Source: Nannocystis sp.
Lineage (GTDB): Bacteria; Myxococcota_A; Polyangia; Nannocystales; Nannocystaceae
DNA: 64,000 bases
NCBI GenBank assembly: GCA_016712315.1
Contig: JADJRG010000017.1
Location: 434,001 to 498,000, forward strand
Reading direction: 5' to 3'
The position numbers were made by a program, and so were the translations under genes. Under the pieces are notes generated by a model, which saw only the letters and a list, made by a program, of their open reading frames with translations, was not told the DNA's origin and ran no database searches. Positions 24,726 through 36,087 of the stretch are shown piece by piece. Every line of letters begins with the position of its first letter. Within the stretch, counting starts at the first letter, position 1.

Positions 24726-26255
24726 TCAAGCCTTGTACAGAAGATCCATGTAGCGCTCGAGCACGTCGCTGACCACGCCGCGCACCGGGATGGTGGCGGC
24801 CATGCCGTAGACAGGGGCGATCGAGCCGCCTTCGCTGGGGCTCGCGCGCACCTCGTCGACGCTGGCGCGGAGGTCGCTGAGGAAGCGCTGGGCGACGCCG
24901 GGCTCGGCGTGGCGGAGGGTGACGCAGAGATGGACGCAGGCGGGCTTGTGCAGGCCGTTGAGGTTCCAACGGCGGTGGCTCATCGCCTCCATGACGCGGA
25001 AGATGTCGAGCCCCTCTTCGGCGGCGAAGGCGATCACCCAGAGCGGATCGCCGAGCACGCGCAGGCCCGGGGTGGCGGCGACGCCGGCGCGGATCAGGGC
25101 GGCGGCGTCGAGGATCTTGCGGGTGGCGTCCATGTACCCCTGCTCGCCGATCGCGACCATGGCGGCCCAGGCGGCGGCGCTGAGGGCCCCAGGGCGCGAG
25201 CCGGCGAAGGTGGGCGAGAAGTACATGCCGCCGGGCCACTCGGTGGTGGTGAAGTACTGGTAGCGGCGGAGGGCGCGGCCGCGGTAGAGCACGACAGAGG
25301 TGCCCTTGGCGGCGTAGCCGTACTTGTGGGTGTCGGCGGAGAGGCTGGTGACGCCAGGGACGCGGAAGTCGAAGGGGGGGACCTTGTAGCCGAGGCGCTC
25401 GGCCCAGGGCAGGACGAAGCCGCCGAGGCAGGCGTCGACGTGCATGCCGAGGCCGTTGCCGCGGGCGAGCTCGGCGAGGGCCTCGATCGGGTCGATGACG
25501 CCGTGCGGGAAGGAGGGGGCGGAGCCGACGAGGGCGATGGTGTGCTCGGTGATCGCGCGGGCGGTGGCCGCGAGATCCGCCTTGAAGTCGGGGCCGACAG
25601 GGACCTTGATCAGTTTGATGCCAAAGTAATGGGCGGCCTTCTCGAAGGCGGCGTGGGCGGTGGTGGGGATGATCAGCTCAGGGCGACGGATCCCGCGCTC
25701 GGCGCGGGCTCGATCGCGGTAGGACTTGATCGCGAGCAAGATGCTCTCGGTGCCGCCCGAGGAGACCGCGCCGCAGACGGCGTCGGCGCCGTCTGGACCG
25801 GGCGAGGCGGCGTCGGCGCCGAGCATGCTGGCGGTCATGGCGATGACCTCGGCCTCGTACTTGGCGGCGCTGGGCCAGAGATCGGAGTGGAGCGGGTTGA
25901 CCTGCGAGTGCAGCGCGTAGACCTGGCTGAGGAAGTCGATGTGGGCGCGGTCGCCGTGGTAGACGGCGCCGGAGACGTAGCCGTCGCGCCAGCGGGAGGT
26001 CTCGCGCTCCTGCATGGCGGCCATCTCGGCGAGGACCTCGCCGCGATCGCGGCCGGCGGCGGGCAGGCGCGAAAAAACCGCGAATTCGCCGCTGTAGGGG
26101 CGCATCTGCGCCTCCATGCTGGTGAGCATGGTCTGATACTCGCGCTCGATCTGATCGCGCACCCAGGGGATCTTCTTGGCGACGCGGAAGGCCTTGGTGA
26201 CGAGGCTCGCGGGCAGGCGGCCGAGTTGCTTCTGGAGGCGCTCTTTGGTGTTCAT
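24726..26255 (-). CDS. PLP-dependent lyase, sphingosine-1-phosphate-lyase-like
   Basis: A 509-residue group II PLP enzyme. The conserved SSGGTES (165-171) binds phosphate, Asp274 in VDACLGGF pairs with the PLP nitrogen, and Lys311 in DTHKYG binds PLP. Family features YHGDRAHIDFLSQVY, NPLHSDLWPS and TTEWPGGMY match sphingosine-1-phosphate lyase and its bacterial homologues more closely than glutamate decarboxylase. Eukaryotic SPL has an N-terminal membrane anchor; here only a basic amphipathic start is seen. ATG 26255 begins the conserved region; the longer frame upstream belongs to the kinase gene. It lies 11 bases after the FGGY kinase, in one operon. Substrate could be a sphingoid phosphate or another phosphorylated amino-alcohol. 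Confidence 0.85.
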   Translation of the reverse strand: MNTKERLQKQLGRLPASLVTKAFRVAKKIPWVRDQIEREYQTMLTSMEAQMRPYSGEFAVFSRLPAAGRDRGEVLAEMAAMQERETSRWRDGYVSGAVYHGDRAHIDFLSQVYALHSQVNPLHSDLWPSAAKYEAEVIAMTASMLGADAASPGPDGADAVCGAVSSGGTESILLAIKSYRDRARAERGIRRPELIIPTTAHAAFEKAAHYFGIKLIKVPVGPDFKADLAATARAITEHTIALVGSAPSFPHGVIDPIEALAELARGNGLGMHVDACLGGFVLPWAERLGYKVPPFDFRVPGVTSLSADTHKYGYAAKGTSVVLYRGRALRRYQYFTTTEWPGGMYFSPTFAGSRPGALSAAAWAAMVAIGEQGYMDATRKILDAAALIRAGVAATPGLRVLGDPLWVIAFAAEEGLDIFRVMEAMSHRRWNLNGLHKPACVHLCVTLRHAEPGVAQRFLSDLRASVDEVRASPSEGGSIAPVYGMAATIPVRGVVSDVLERYMDLLYKA

Positions 26256-26266
26256 GATCAGCTCGG

Positions 26267-27850
26267 TTAGAGGGCGCGGTTGAGGCGGTTGTTGAGCGGC
26301 CGAAGGGCGCGGCGCGCGGCGTGAAATTCGCGGAAGAGCGGGCCGTAGACGGCCTCGGCGGCGGGGTCGGGGGCGAAAGTATGGTCGATCTCGACGCGCT
26401 CGCTGACGTCGTCCCACGTGAGGTAGCCGAGCGCGACGAGCGCGATAAAGGCGGCGCCGCGGGCGTTGGCCTCGATCGGGCGGGCGACCTGGCGGATCGT
26501 TCGGCCGGTGACGTCGGCGAAGATCTGGCACCAGAGGGCCGAGGCGGCGCCGCCGCCGATGATGTGGATCGGGTCCAAGCGGCGGCCGACGAAGCGCTCG
26601 ACGGCGCCGAGCAGCCAGCGGGCGTTGAAGGCGACGCCCTCGAGGACGGCGCGGACCATCTGACCGCGAGTGGCGCCGAGGCCGAGGTTGATAAAACCAC
26701 CGCGCAGGCGACGATCGTCGAGCGGCGAGCGCTCGCCGTTGAGCCACGGGAGGAAGAGCAGGCCGCGGCTGCCCGGCGGGACCTCGGCGGCGAGGGCGTC
26801 GAAGCGGCGGTAGATGTCGGCGGGAGGCGGGCCGCCGCCGAGGCCGTCGTCGGCGAAGAAGAGGTGGTCGCGGAGGAACGAGAGGCAGGCGCCGGCGCAC
26901 TCCTGCTCGTCGACGACCATGTAACGGCCAGGGATCGCGGAGGGCAAGGCGGTGATGCTGCGCAGCGGGTCGGTCTTTTTAAAGGGTACGTGGCAGGAGA
27001 GCCACGCGGAGGTGCCGATGTAGAGGTGCGCTTGATAGTCGCGGATCGCACCGGAGCCGAGCGCCGCGCTGTGGAGGTCAGGGGTGCCCGCGACGACCTG
27101 GACGCGCTCGCTGAGGCCGAGCTCGGCGGCGGCCTGCGGGGTGAGCGGGCCGAGGAGGTCGACGGCGCGGGCGAGATCGGGGAAGAGGCCGCGGTCGAGG
27201 CCGCAGAGGCGGAGGAGGGCGGGGTCGTAGTCGACGCGCGCGAGGTCGCGGTTGTCGGTGAGCCAGTGCGCGGCGATGGAGTCGATGGAGGCGGCGAAGC
27301 GGCCGGTGAGGCGGAGGTTGAGGTAGTCCTTGGGCTCGAGGAATTGATGCGTGCTCGAGAAGACGTCAGGCCGCCGGTGGCGCAGCCAGAGGATGTGCGC
27401 GACGGGATCTTTGCCCGAGTGGCCAGGTAAACCGCCGGTGACGCGGATCCAGCGGAGGGCCTTGATGAGGCCGTAGCCGTCGATCTGCGGCCAACCTCCG
27501 ACGAGCTGCGGCATGTAAGGGGCGCCGCGTGAGTCGAGCCAGATGAGGGCGTTGTGCAAGGCGCGACCCGATCGATCGACGGCGACGGTGCCGCTCCACT
27601 GGGCAGTGCAGGCGACGGCGACGATCTCTTCGGGCGGTACGAGGCCGCGCGCGAGCAGGCGACGGCTGGCGGCGACGATGGCGCTCCACCAGTCGTCAGG
27701 CCGCTGCTCGGCGCCTCCGTCCGGGGTGAGCAGGAGCTCGACGGGCTCAAACTCGTGGCCGAGGGCGCGGCCAGCGGCGTCGACGAGCAGGACCTTGGGG
27801 CCGGAGGTGCCGAGATCGATGGCGAGGACGTTCCCGCGCGCTGGGTCCAT
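26267..27850 (-). CDS. FGGY-family carbohydrate kinase (xylulokinase-like)
   Basis: A 527-residue FGGY kinase. The N-terminal ATPase motif LAIDLGTSGPK, the family signature VACTAQWSGTV, and the C-terminal GGGAASALWCQIFADVTGR and EANARGAA motifs are present. It is closest in pattern to xylulokinases, but it could act on another sugar or polyol, as FGGY specificity is hard to read from sequence. It starts at ATG 27850, just before LAIDLG. The downstream gene is the PLP lyase, 11 bases away, suggesting both serve one degradation route. It is divergent from the MYXO-CTERM gene. Confidence 0.88.
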   Translation of the reverse strand: MDPARGNVLAIDLGTSGPKVLLVDAAGRALGHEFEPVELLLTPDGGAEQRPDDWWSAIVAASRRLLARGLVPPEEIVAVACTAQWSGTVAVDRSGRALHNALIWLDSRGAPYMPQLVGGWPQIDGYGLIKALRWIRVTGGLPGHSGKDPVAHILWLRHRRPDVFSSTHQFLEPKDYLNLRLTGRFAASIDSIAAHWLTDNRDLARVDYDPALLRLCGLDRGLFPDLARAVDLLGPLTPQAAAELGLSERVQVVAGTPDLHSAALGSGAIRDYQAHLYIGTSAWLSCHVPFKKTDPLRSITALPSAIPGRYMVVDEQECAGACLSFLRDHLFFADDGLGGGPPPADIYRRFDALAAEVPPGSRGLLFLPWLNGERSPLDDRRLRGGFINLGLGATRGQMVRAVLEGVAFNARWLLGAVERFVGRRLDPIHIIGGGAASALWCQIFADVTGRTIRQVARPIEANARGAAFIALVALGYLTWDDVSERVEIDHTFAPDPAAEAVYGPLFREFHAARRALRPLNNRLNRAL

Positions 27851-29155
27851 GCGGCGGATTCTACGCCGACGCGGGCGCTCGCGCGCGAGGGAGGCCGGTA
27901 GAATGCGCGGATGATGTGGAGCCTGAAGATCTGGTTGATGGGCGCGCTGGTGACGGCGCCAGGGGTCGCGTCGGCGGCGGAGGTGGCGGTGAGCGACTCG
28001 GCGGGGCTGCTGGCCGCGATCGCGGCGGCCGAGGCGGGCGACACGATCACGCTCGCGGCCGGTACGTATGTGATCCAACAGCCCAAGATCGCGTGTAACA
28101 GCGAAGGCACGGCCCAGGCGCCGATCGTGGTGCGGGCGGCGAGCCCGGGGGAGGTCCTGCTGAAGATGGACACGCTCGAGGGCTTCCACGTGCGGGGGGC
28201 CTTCTGGCGCTTCGAGGGGCTCGACGTCGAGGGGACCTGCGCGGACGACAGCGCGTGTGAGCACGCGTTCCACGTGACCGGGGCGGCGCACGGGGTGCAG
28301 ATCCGCGGGAGCCGGATGCACGGCTTCAACGCGATGATCAAGGGGAACGGCGAGCCGATCGGGCCGGGTAATTCCTATGTCTGGCCGAATGACGTCGAGA
28401 TCCTGTACAACGAATTCTTCAACGCGGCGCCGCGAAACACCTCGAACCCGGTGACCTTTATCGACGTGGTCGGCGGGCAGCGCTGGGTGCTGCGCGGGAA
28501 TTTTATTCATGACCACGCGAAGGGCGGCGGGAACAACATCAGCTACGCGGCCTTTTTAAAGGGGCACTCGAAGGACGGGCTGATCGAGCGCAACCTGGTG
28601 GTGTGCGAGCTGCTGCACTCGGGGCAGGTGCGGCTGGGGCTGTCGCTCGGGGGCGGCGGGACCAGCCCTGACTCGATCTGCGAGGACGGGGCGTGTAAGC
28701 CGGAGCACGAGCGCGGGACGATCCGCAATAACTTGATCGTGAACTGCCCGGCGGACGTGGGGATCTACGTCAACGCGGGGGCAGACTCGGTGATCGCTCA
28801 TAACACGATCTACAACTCCGCGGGGATCGATATGCGCTTCCCCGAGACCAGCGGGGTGGTGCAGAATAACCTCCTTAGCGGGAAGATCCGCGACCGCGAC
28901 GGGGCGAGCTCGACGAAGCTCGGGAACCTGAGCGAGCTGTCGCTGGCGGACTTCGCGGCGTGGTTCGTGGCGCCGGCGGACTTCGACTTCGAGCTGAAGG
29001 ACGGGGCGGCGCTGGTGGACCAGGCCGCCCCGCTGGTGTCCGTGAAGGACGACTATTGCGGGAACCTGCGCGACGACGGGGCCCCCGACATCGGGGCGAT
29101 CGAGTACGACGGCGAGGGCTGCGCAGGGGGGATCCCAGCGGCCGAGGCGACGACG

Positions 29156-29287
29156 ACGGGCGACCCGTCGACGAGCGGGGATCCGTCGACGAGCGGGGAT
29201 CCGTCGACGGGCGCAGAGTCGTCGACGAGCGCAGAGTCGTCGACGAGCTCTGGATCGAGCTCTGGATCGAGCTCTGGATCGACCGGC
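29156..29287. repeat. 18-bp and 12-bp tandem repeats encoding Ser/Thr linker
   Basis: GGGGATCCGTCGACGAGC-like units are followed by AGCTCTGGATCG units. They encode the PSTSGD and SSGS repeats before the MYXO-CTERM tail. The repeats keep the frame. They are typical of linkers in this lineage and prone to length change. Confidence 0.75.
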
Positions 29288-29493
29288 GGGGATCCGTCGA
29301 CGAGCGGGTCGGATGAGACCGCCGGAGCGACAGGATCGGCGAGCGCAGGCGGCTCGGCGAGCGAGACGGCGAGCGGGGGACAAGAGGCGGATGAGGACGG
29401 CTGCGCCTGCTCGAGCGCCTCAGGAGCCGGCTGGGGGGCCGGCGGGCTGCTGGTGCTGGCCTCGCTGGGGCTGCGGCGGCGGCGAGTGGCCGT

Positions 29494-32019
<2,526 letters not shown>

Positions 32020-33391
32020 TCCGACTCGTTCGGGTAAGGCGCCAGTTGCAAGCTACCGAGCAGCTTCCACACGCGATCGTCGTCGGGGAGGCGGTGCGCG
32101 GGGTCATCCATCACCTGCTCGAGCAGCGCGATATGACCGCGGGTGAGGCCCATCTCGAGCAGACGACGCTGCTCGTCGAGCGCGGCCTCGACGTGCTGCG
32201 CGGTGACCTCCGCCGCGCCCTCGCTCACCACCTCCTGAGCGAGCGAGCGGATCAACTTGATGAACATGCGCACCTGCCCGCCCGAGTAGTACGCGAGCTC
32301 GTCGAGGTGCTCTTCGGCCAGTGACGCCCCCTCGAGGTCCTTCACTCGCGCCGCGTACACCTGGCGAAAAAACAGGATCCCCGGGCCACGCCGCGACAGA
32401 TCCGCGGGGTCGTCGTGGCTCAGCACCGGCTCGTTCGGCAGCACCTTGACCTCGAAGTCGCGGATCAGCGGCGCGATCAGCTCCGAGCGGAGGTTCGGTC
32501 CGCAGATCACCAGCGTGCAGTCCAGCCGCGAGAACAGCGCGGACTCGACAAAGAGCGCCTTGATCCGCCCCGGATCGGTGATCCGGTCGAGGCCGTCCAG
32601 GACCAACAGCAGCGGACGATACTCGCGCTGCACCGCCCTGATGATCTCGTTCGCAGCCTCTAAGAGGCCCTGCATCGCCGGGTCTTGATCAGGCAACGCG
32701 CCCTTCGTCACGCCCAGGGGCAAGCTCCACCGCGCGTTGGTCGCGCTCGCCAACATAGCCAGCCCCGCGCCGACGGGGCCGCCCACCGCGGCGCTGGCCT
32801 GGATCACCATGCTCTTCGCCAGCGCCGACACATCGATCGAGGGACCCTCAGGAGAGGCCTCGCCCGTCGCCTTGGCTACCCGCGCCCACGCCTTCATCAG
32901 CCGCTCGCCGAGCTCCGGCTCCCAACGGTGGTGGAGCTGCGCCTCGGCGGCGCGCCACACCGTCACCGCCGCGAGGAAGCACAGCTCCCACGCGCTCACG
33001 CGGTGCAGCGCTGGTCCGTCACCGACCACCTGCTCAAAGTGATGGACGAGATCGAGCAGGACCACGAAGTCCTCCGCCTGGCGGCCTTCGGCGAGCCGCA
33101 GCAGCTCGGTCGACTTGCCCGTCCCGACCGACCCCATAAAGTACACCTGGCGCGCTCCGAGCTTCGCGTTGAGCGCGCGTCGCAGCCGCGGGATCGGGCT
33201 GTCTTGACGCTCGGCGCGCCAAGCCGGCTTCGCCGGCGTCTCTGGCTCGAAGCGGCGGTAGATCTCCCTCCACTGCGCGGCGGGCGGCATGAGCGGCAGC
33301 CTACTCCCTCGCCGTCGGCCGCGGTAGCCCTCTGGGCCGAGGCCGTCGGCGCGGGCTAGCGGTGGCGAGTCGCTGGTATGCTGACGACCCT

Positions 33392-34999
33392 ATGCCCGCT
33401 CGCCCGAACATCTTGGTGATCGTGACCGATGAGGAGCGCTATCCGCCTGTGTACGAGTCGGAGGCGATCCGCCGCTTTCGCCGCGCAGAGATGCCGGGGC
33501 AGCAGGCGATCCGGGCGCGCGGAACGGAGCTGCACCGCCACTACGCGGCGTCGACGGCTTGCGTGCCGAGCCGCGCCTGCCTGTTCACAGGCCACTATCC
33601 GACGCTGCACGGCGTACGCGCGACCGACGGCGCGGCGAAGTCGGCGTACGACCCGTCGATGTATTGGCTGGACCCAGACACGGTGCCGACGATGGGCCAC
33701 TACTTCCGCGCCGCCGGATATCGCACGTTCTATCGCGGCAAGTGGCACGTCACGCACGCGGATCTGATGACGCCAGACACGCGCGCGCCGATCGCGTCGA
33801 GCGACGATCAAGGCGCCCGGATCGAGCCGAACACCTCGCTCTATCGCGCCGCCGACCGCCTCGAGGAGTGCGGCTTCTCCGGGTGGATCGGCCCGGATCC
33901 CCACGGCAGCGCGCGCTCGAACTGCGGCCTGCTCCGCGATCCGCTCTACGGCGACGAGCTCGAGGCGCTCTTCGATCAGCTCGAGGGGAGCGCGGACTCG
34001 GCGCCATGGTTGACGGTGGCGTCGTTCGTCAACCCCCACGACATCGTCCTCTTCGGCGCGCTGTGGCGCTCTTGGGGTTACGCCTTCGACGACGAGACGG
34101 TGCCGGAGATCCCGGCGCCGCCGACGCAGGACGAGTCGCTGCGCAGCAAGCCTGGCTGCCAGGCGGACTTCGTGGCCAAGTACGGCGCGGTCTTCCTGCC
34201 TCAGCCGCAGATCCCCGCGTACCGCCGCTTTTATTACTACTTGCACAAGCTGGTCGATGCCCAGGTGCAGCGGCTGCTCCGACGCCTCGAGGCGTCACGG
34301 TTTAGTGACAATACAATCATCGTCTACACCTCGGACCACGGCGAGATGCTCGGCGCGCACGGCGGCATGCACCAAAAGTGGCACAACGCCTACGAGGAGA
34401 CCTTTCGTGTGCCGCTGCTGATCTGCGGCCCGGGGATCCCGGCGGGCGCCAGCGTCGAGCACCTCACGAGCCACGTCGATCTGCTGCCGACCCTGCTCGG
34501 GCTGGCCGGCGCCGATCCGGCGGCCCTCAGCCGTGAGCTGTCCGCGCGCCACACGGAGGCCCAGCCGCTGGTCGGTCGCGACCTCGCGGCGCTGGTGCGC
34601 GGCGGCCAGCTCGCCGACGAGCCGATCTATCTCATGAGCGAGGACGAGGTCTCGGAGGGCCTCGACCAGAGCAGCGCGGTCGGCCGGGCCTACGAGTCCG
34701 TCGATGAGCCGGCGAAGATCGAGGCGGTGCTGGCTCGCCTCGACGGCGGCGACGGGCCGCGGCTGTGGAAGTTCGTGCGTACGTATCGTCGCTCGTTGAT
34801 CGGCGACCCTGCCGAGCGATCGTCGCTGCCAGAGCGTGATGAGCACGAGCTCTACGACCTGGACTCAGACCCGACCGAGGTCACGAACCTGGCGGCGCGC
34901 GGGCGCGGCGACCGGAGCGCGCGAGCGGTCGAGGAGCGGCTGGCGGCGCTGCTGGCCGAGCTGCGGGCTCGCAAGGCGCTGCACCCGAAATTGCGGTAG
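33392..34999 (+). CDS. Type I sulfatase
   Basis: A 535-residue sulfatase of the alkaline-phosphatase superfamily. N-terminal NILVIVTDEER provides metal-binding Asp13. The CVPSR motif (57-61) marks Cys57, which must be converted to formylglycine by a maturase (not in window). SDHGEMLGAHG is the C-terminal metal-binding site. There is no signal peptide, so it is probably cytosolic, unlike many exported sulfatases. The start ATG 33392 gives the standard 'MxxRPNIL' beginning; an earlier in-frame ATG at 33362 lengthens it by ten residues. Substrate unknown; phosphonate monoester hydrolase relatives have the same motifs. Confidence 0.88.
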   Translation: MPARPNILVIVTDEERYPPVYESEAIRRFRRAEMPGQQAIRARGTELHRHYAASTACVPSRACLFTGHYPTLHGVRATDGAAKSAYDPSMYWLDPDTVPTMGHYFRAAGYRTFYRGKWHVTHADLMTPDTRAPIASSDDQGARIEPNTSLYRAADRLEECGFSGWIGPDPHGSARSNCGLLRDPLYGDELEALFDQLEGSADSAPWLTVASFVNPHDIVLFGALWRSWGYAFDDETVPEIPAPPTQDESLRSKPGCQADFVAKYGAVFLPQPQIPAYRRFYYYLHKLVDAQVQRLLRRLEASRFSDNTIIVYTSDHGEMLGAHGGMHQKWHNAYEETFRVPLLICGPGIPAGASVEHLTSHVDLLPTLLGLAGADPAALSRELSARHTEAQPLVGRDLAALVRGGQLADEPIYLMSEDEVSEGLDQSSAVGRAYESVDEPAKIEAVLARLDGGDGPRLWKFVRTYRRSLIGDPAERSSLPERDEHELYDLDSDPTEVTNLAARGRGDRSARAVEERLAALLAELRARKALHPKLR

Positions 35000-35023
35000 C
35001 AGCCGCGGCTCAGCGCGCGGCTG
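35000..35023. terminator. Hairpin CAGCCGCG-N8-CGCGGCTG between convergent genes
   Basis: Perfect 8-bp arms with an eight-base loop. It sits where the sulfatase gene (ends 34999) and the LRDPF lipoprotein gene (ends 35010) converge, overlapping the last codons of the latter. There is no U-run, so it may be a weak bidirectional terminator. Confidence 0.45.
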
Positions 35024-35621
35024 GTTCGGCGGCTTGTTCGGCGGCGGCCTGTTCGGCGGCGGCCTCTTCGGCCTCGCGCTCGCGCTCCCGTCGCGCTCGT
35101 TCGGCCTCGCGGGCCTTCTTCTCGCGGACCTCAGGATCGAGCTCGTCTTCGGGTTCACCGGCCGGTGGACCGACGGCCGCGGCCATCGTCGAGCCGGGGG
35201 CCGGCCCGAGGGGGGTCGCGGCGTCGGCGCTCGGGGGCTTCTTCTTGCCGGCGCCGCTCGGGGTCGGCTTGGGCGCGAATGGATCACGGAGCTCGGTCGG
35301 CGCCTCGCTCGACCCGGCGGCCGCGGGCGAGAAGGGGTCGCGCAGCTCGCCGGGCGGGGTGTCGATGGCGGCGGCGCCTTCACCTCGGGCGAAGGGATCG
35401 CGCAGCCCGGACGGCGTCAGCGCGGCGGGTGCGGGATCTGTCCTCGGCGACATGGCCTGATCGCCATGTTGAACGGCGCCGCCCCATGGGTCCTTGAGGT
35501 CGCTCCGCGCCTTGACGGAGCCCGCCGCGTCGGCGACCTGGACGGCCTCAGGGGGATCGATGCAGCCGATGAGCTGCGTGGCGATGAAGCAGAGCGCAGG
35601 AGCGAGCGGGCGGGCGATCAT
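35010..35621 (-). CDS. Lipoprotein with LRDPF repeats
   Basis: A 203-residue lipoprotein (lipobox LIGC). Four spaced repeats follow: SDLKDPW, SGLRDPF, GELRDPF and TELRDPF, each about 25-30 residues apart in Pro/Ala-rich disordered sequence. The C-terminal third is a charged coiled coil (KKAREAERARREREREAEEAAAEQ-like, Ala-Glu-rich). The protein is low complexity and probably extended. The repeated short motif may dock onto a partner protein or peptidoglycan-linked complex; this is inference. It lies 93 bases downstream of the MazG-like gene and converges with the sulfatase. Confidence 0.7.
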   Translation of the reverse strand: MIARPLAPALCFIATQLIGCIDPPEAVQVADAAGSVKARSDLKDPWGGAVQHGDQAMSPRTDPAPAALTPSGLRDPFARGEGAAAIDTPPGELRDPFSPAAAGSSEAPTELRDPFAPKPTPSGAGKKKPPSADAATPLGPAPGSTMAAAVGPPAGEPEDELDPEVREKKAREAERARREREREAEEAAAEQAAAEQAAEPAAR

Positions 35622-35714
35622 CGTCGGCGATCGTACCGCTTCCGCTGCGGTCGCGGATAGGTCCGCGTCGGGGCGCGCGGCCGCTGTTCGCCGTAGCCTC
35701 CACCGGCGAGGCGG

Positions 35715-35990
35715 TCAGCCGGTGAGGCGCTCGAGGATCTCCTTGGGGCTGCGCTCGTAGAGGTAGCGCTGGGCGGCTCTCTGAAGATCGACGCCGGAGC
35801 GGTTGGCGAGGGCGAGCAGGACGAAGAGGACGTCGGTGAGCTCCTTGTCGACGTCTCTCTGCTTGATGGCGGCGTCGCCGAGCTGGCCGACTTGAACGAG
35901 CAGGCGGGCGACGCCGTAGTCGAGGGACAGATCGGCGAGCTTCTCGCCGAAGTGCTCTTGAGCCCATGCTTGCAAGGTGCTGATTTCCAT
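35715..35990 (-). CDS. MazG-like nucleotide pyrophosphohydrolase
   Basis: A 91-residue all-helical protein with EKLADLSLDYGVARLLVQVGQLG, then KELTDVLFVLLALANRSGVDL. The E-x-x-D pattern in KELTDVLF matches the MazG/all-alpha NTP-PPase core that binds Mg and removes pyrophosphate from nucleotides. The first acidic pair is less typical of MazG (no clear EExxE seen), so activity is uncertain. ATG 35990 gives the standard MEISTLQAWAQ start; a longer frame adds only basic, non-conserved sequence. It is divergent from the SDR gene (97 bases between). Confidence 0.75.
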   Translation of the reverse strand: MEISTLQAWAQEHFGEKLADLSLDYGVARLLVQVGQLGDAAIKQRDVDKELTDVLFVLLALANRSGVDLQRAAQRYLYERSPKEILERLTG

Positions 35991-36087
35991 ACCCGCGAGG
36001 GTACACGATCGTGTGAGGCGGTCGGCCGGCCGCGGCGTGGGGCGATATGTTACGAGATCGCCCGGTTTGCCCGTACAGTCCTCGGCA

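Noticed and set aside
24597..26270. Long forward open frame opposite the PLP lyase
   Set aside because: It is antisense to a clearly recognised PLP enzyme with all motifs; its product is low complexity and reflects GC-rich codon bias.
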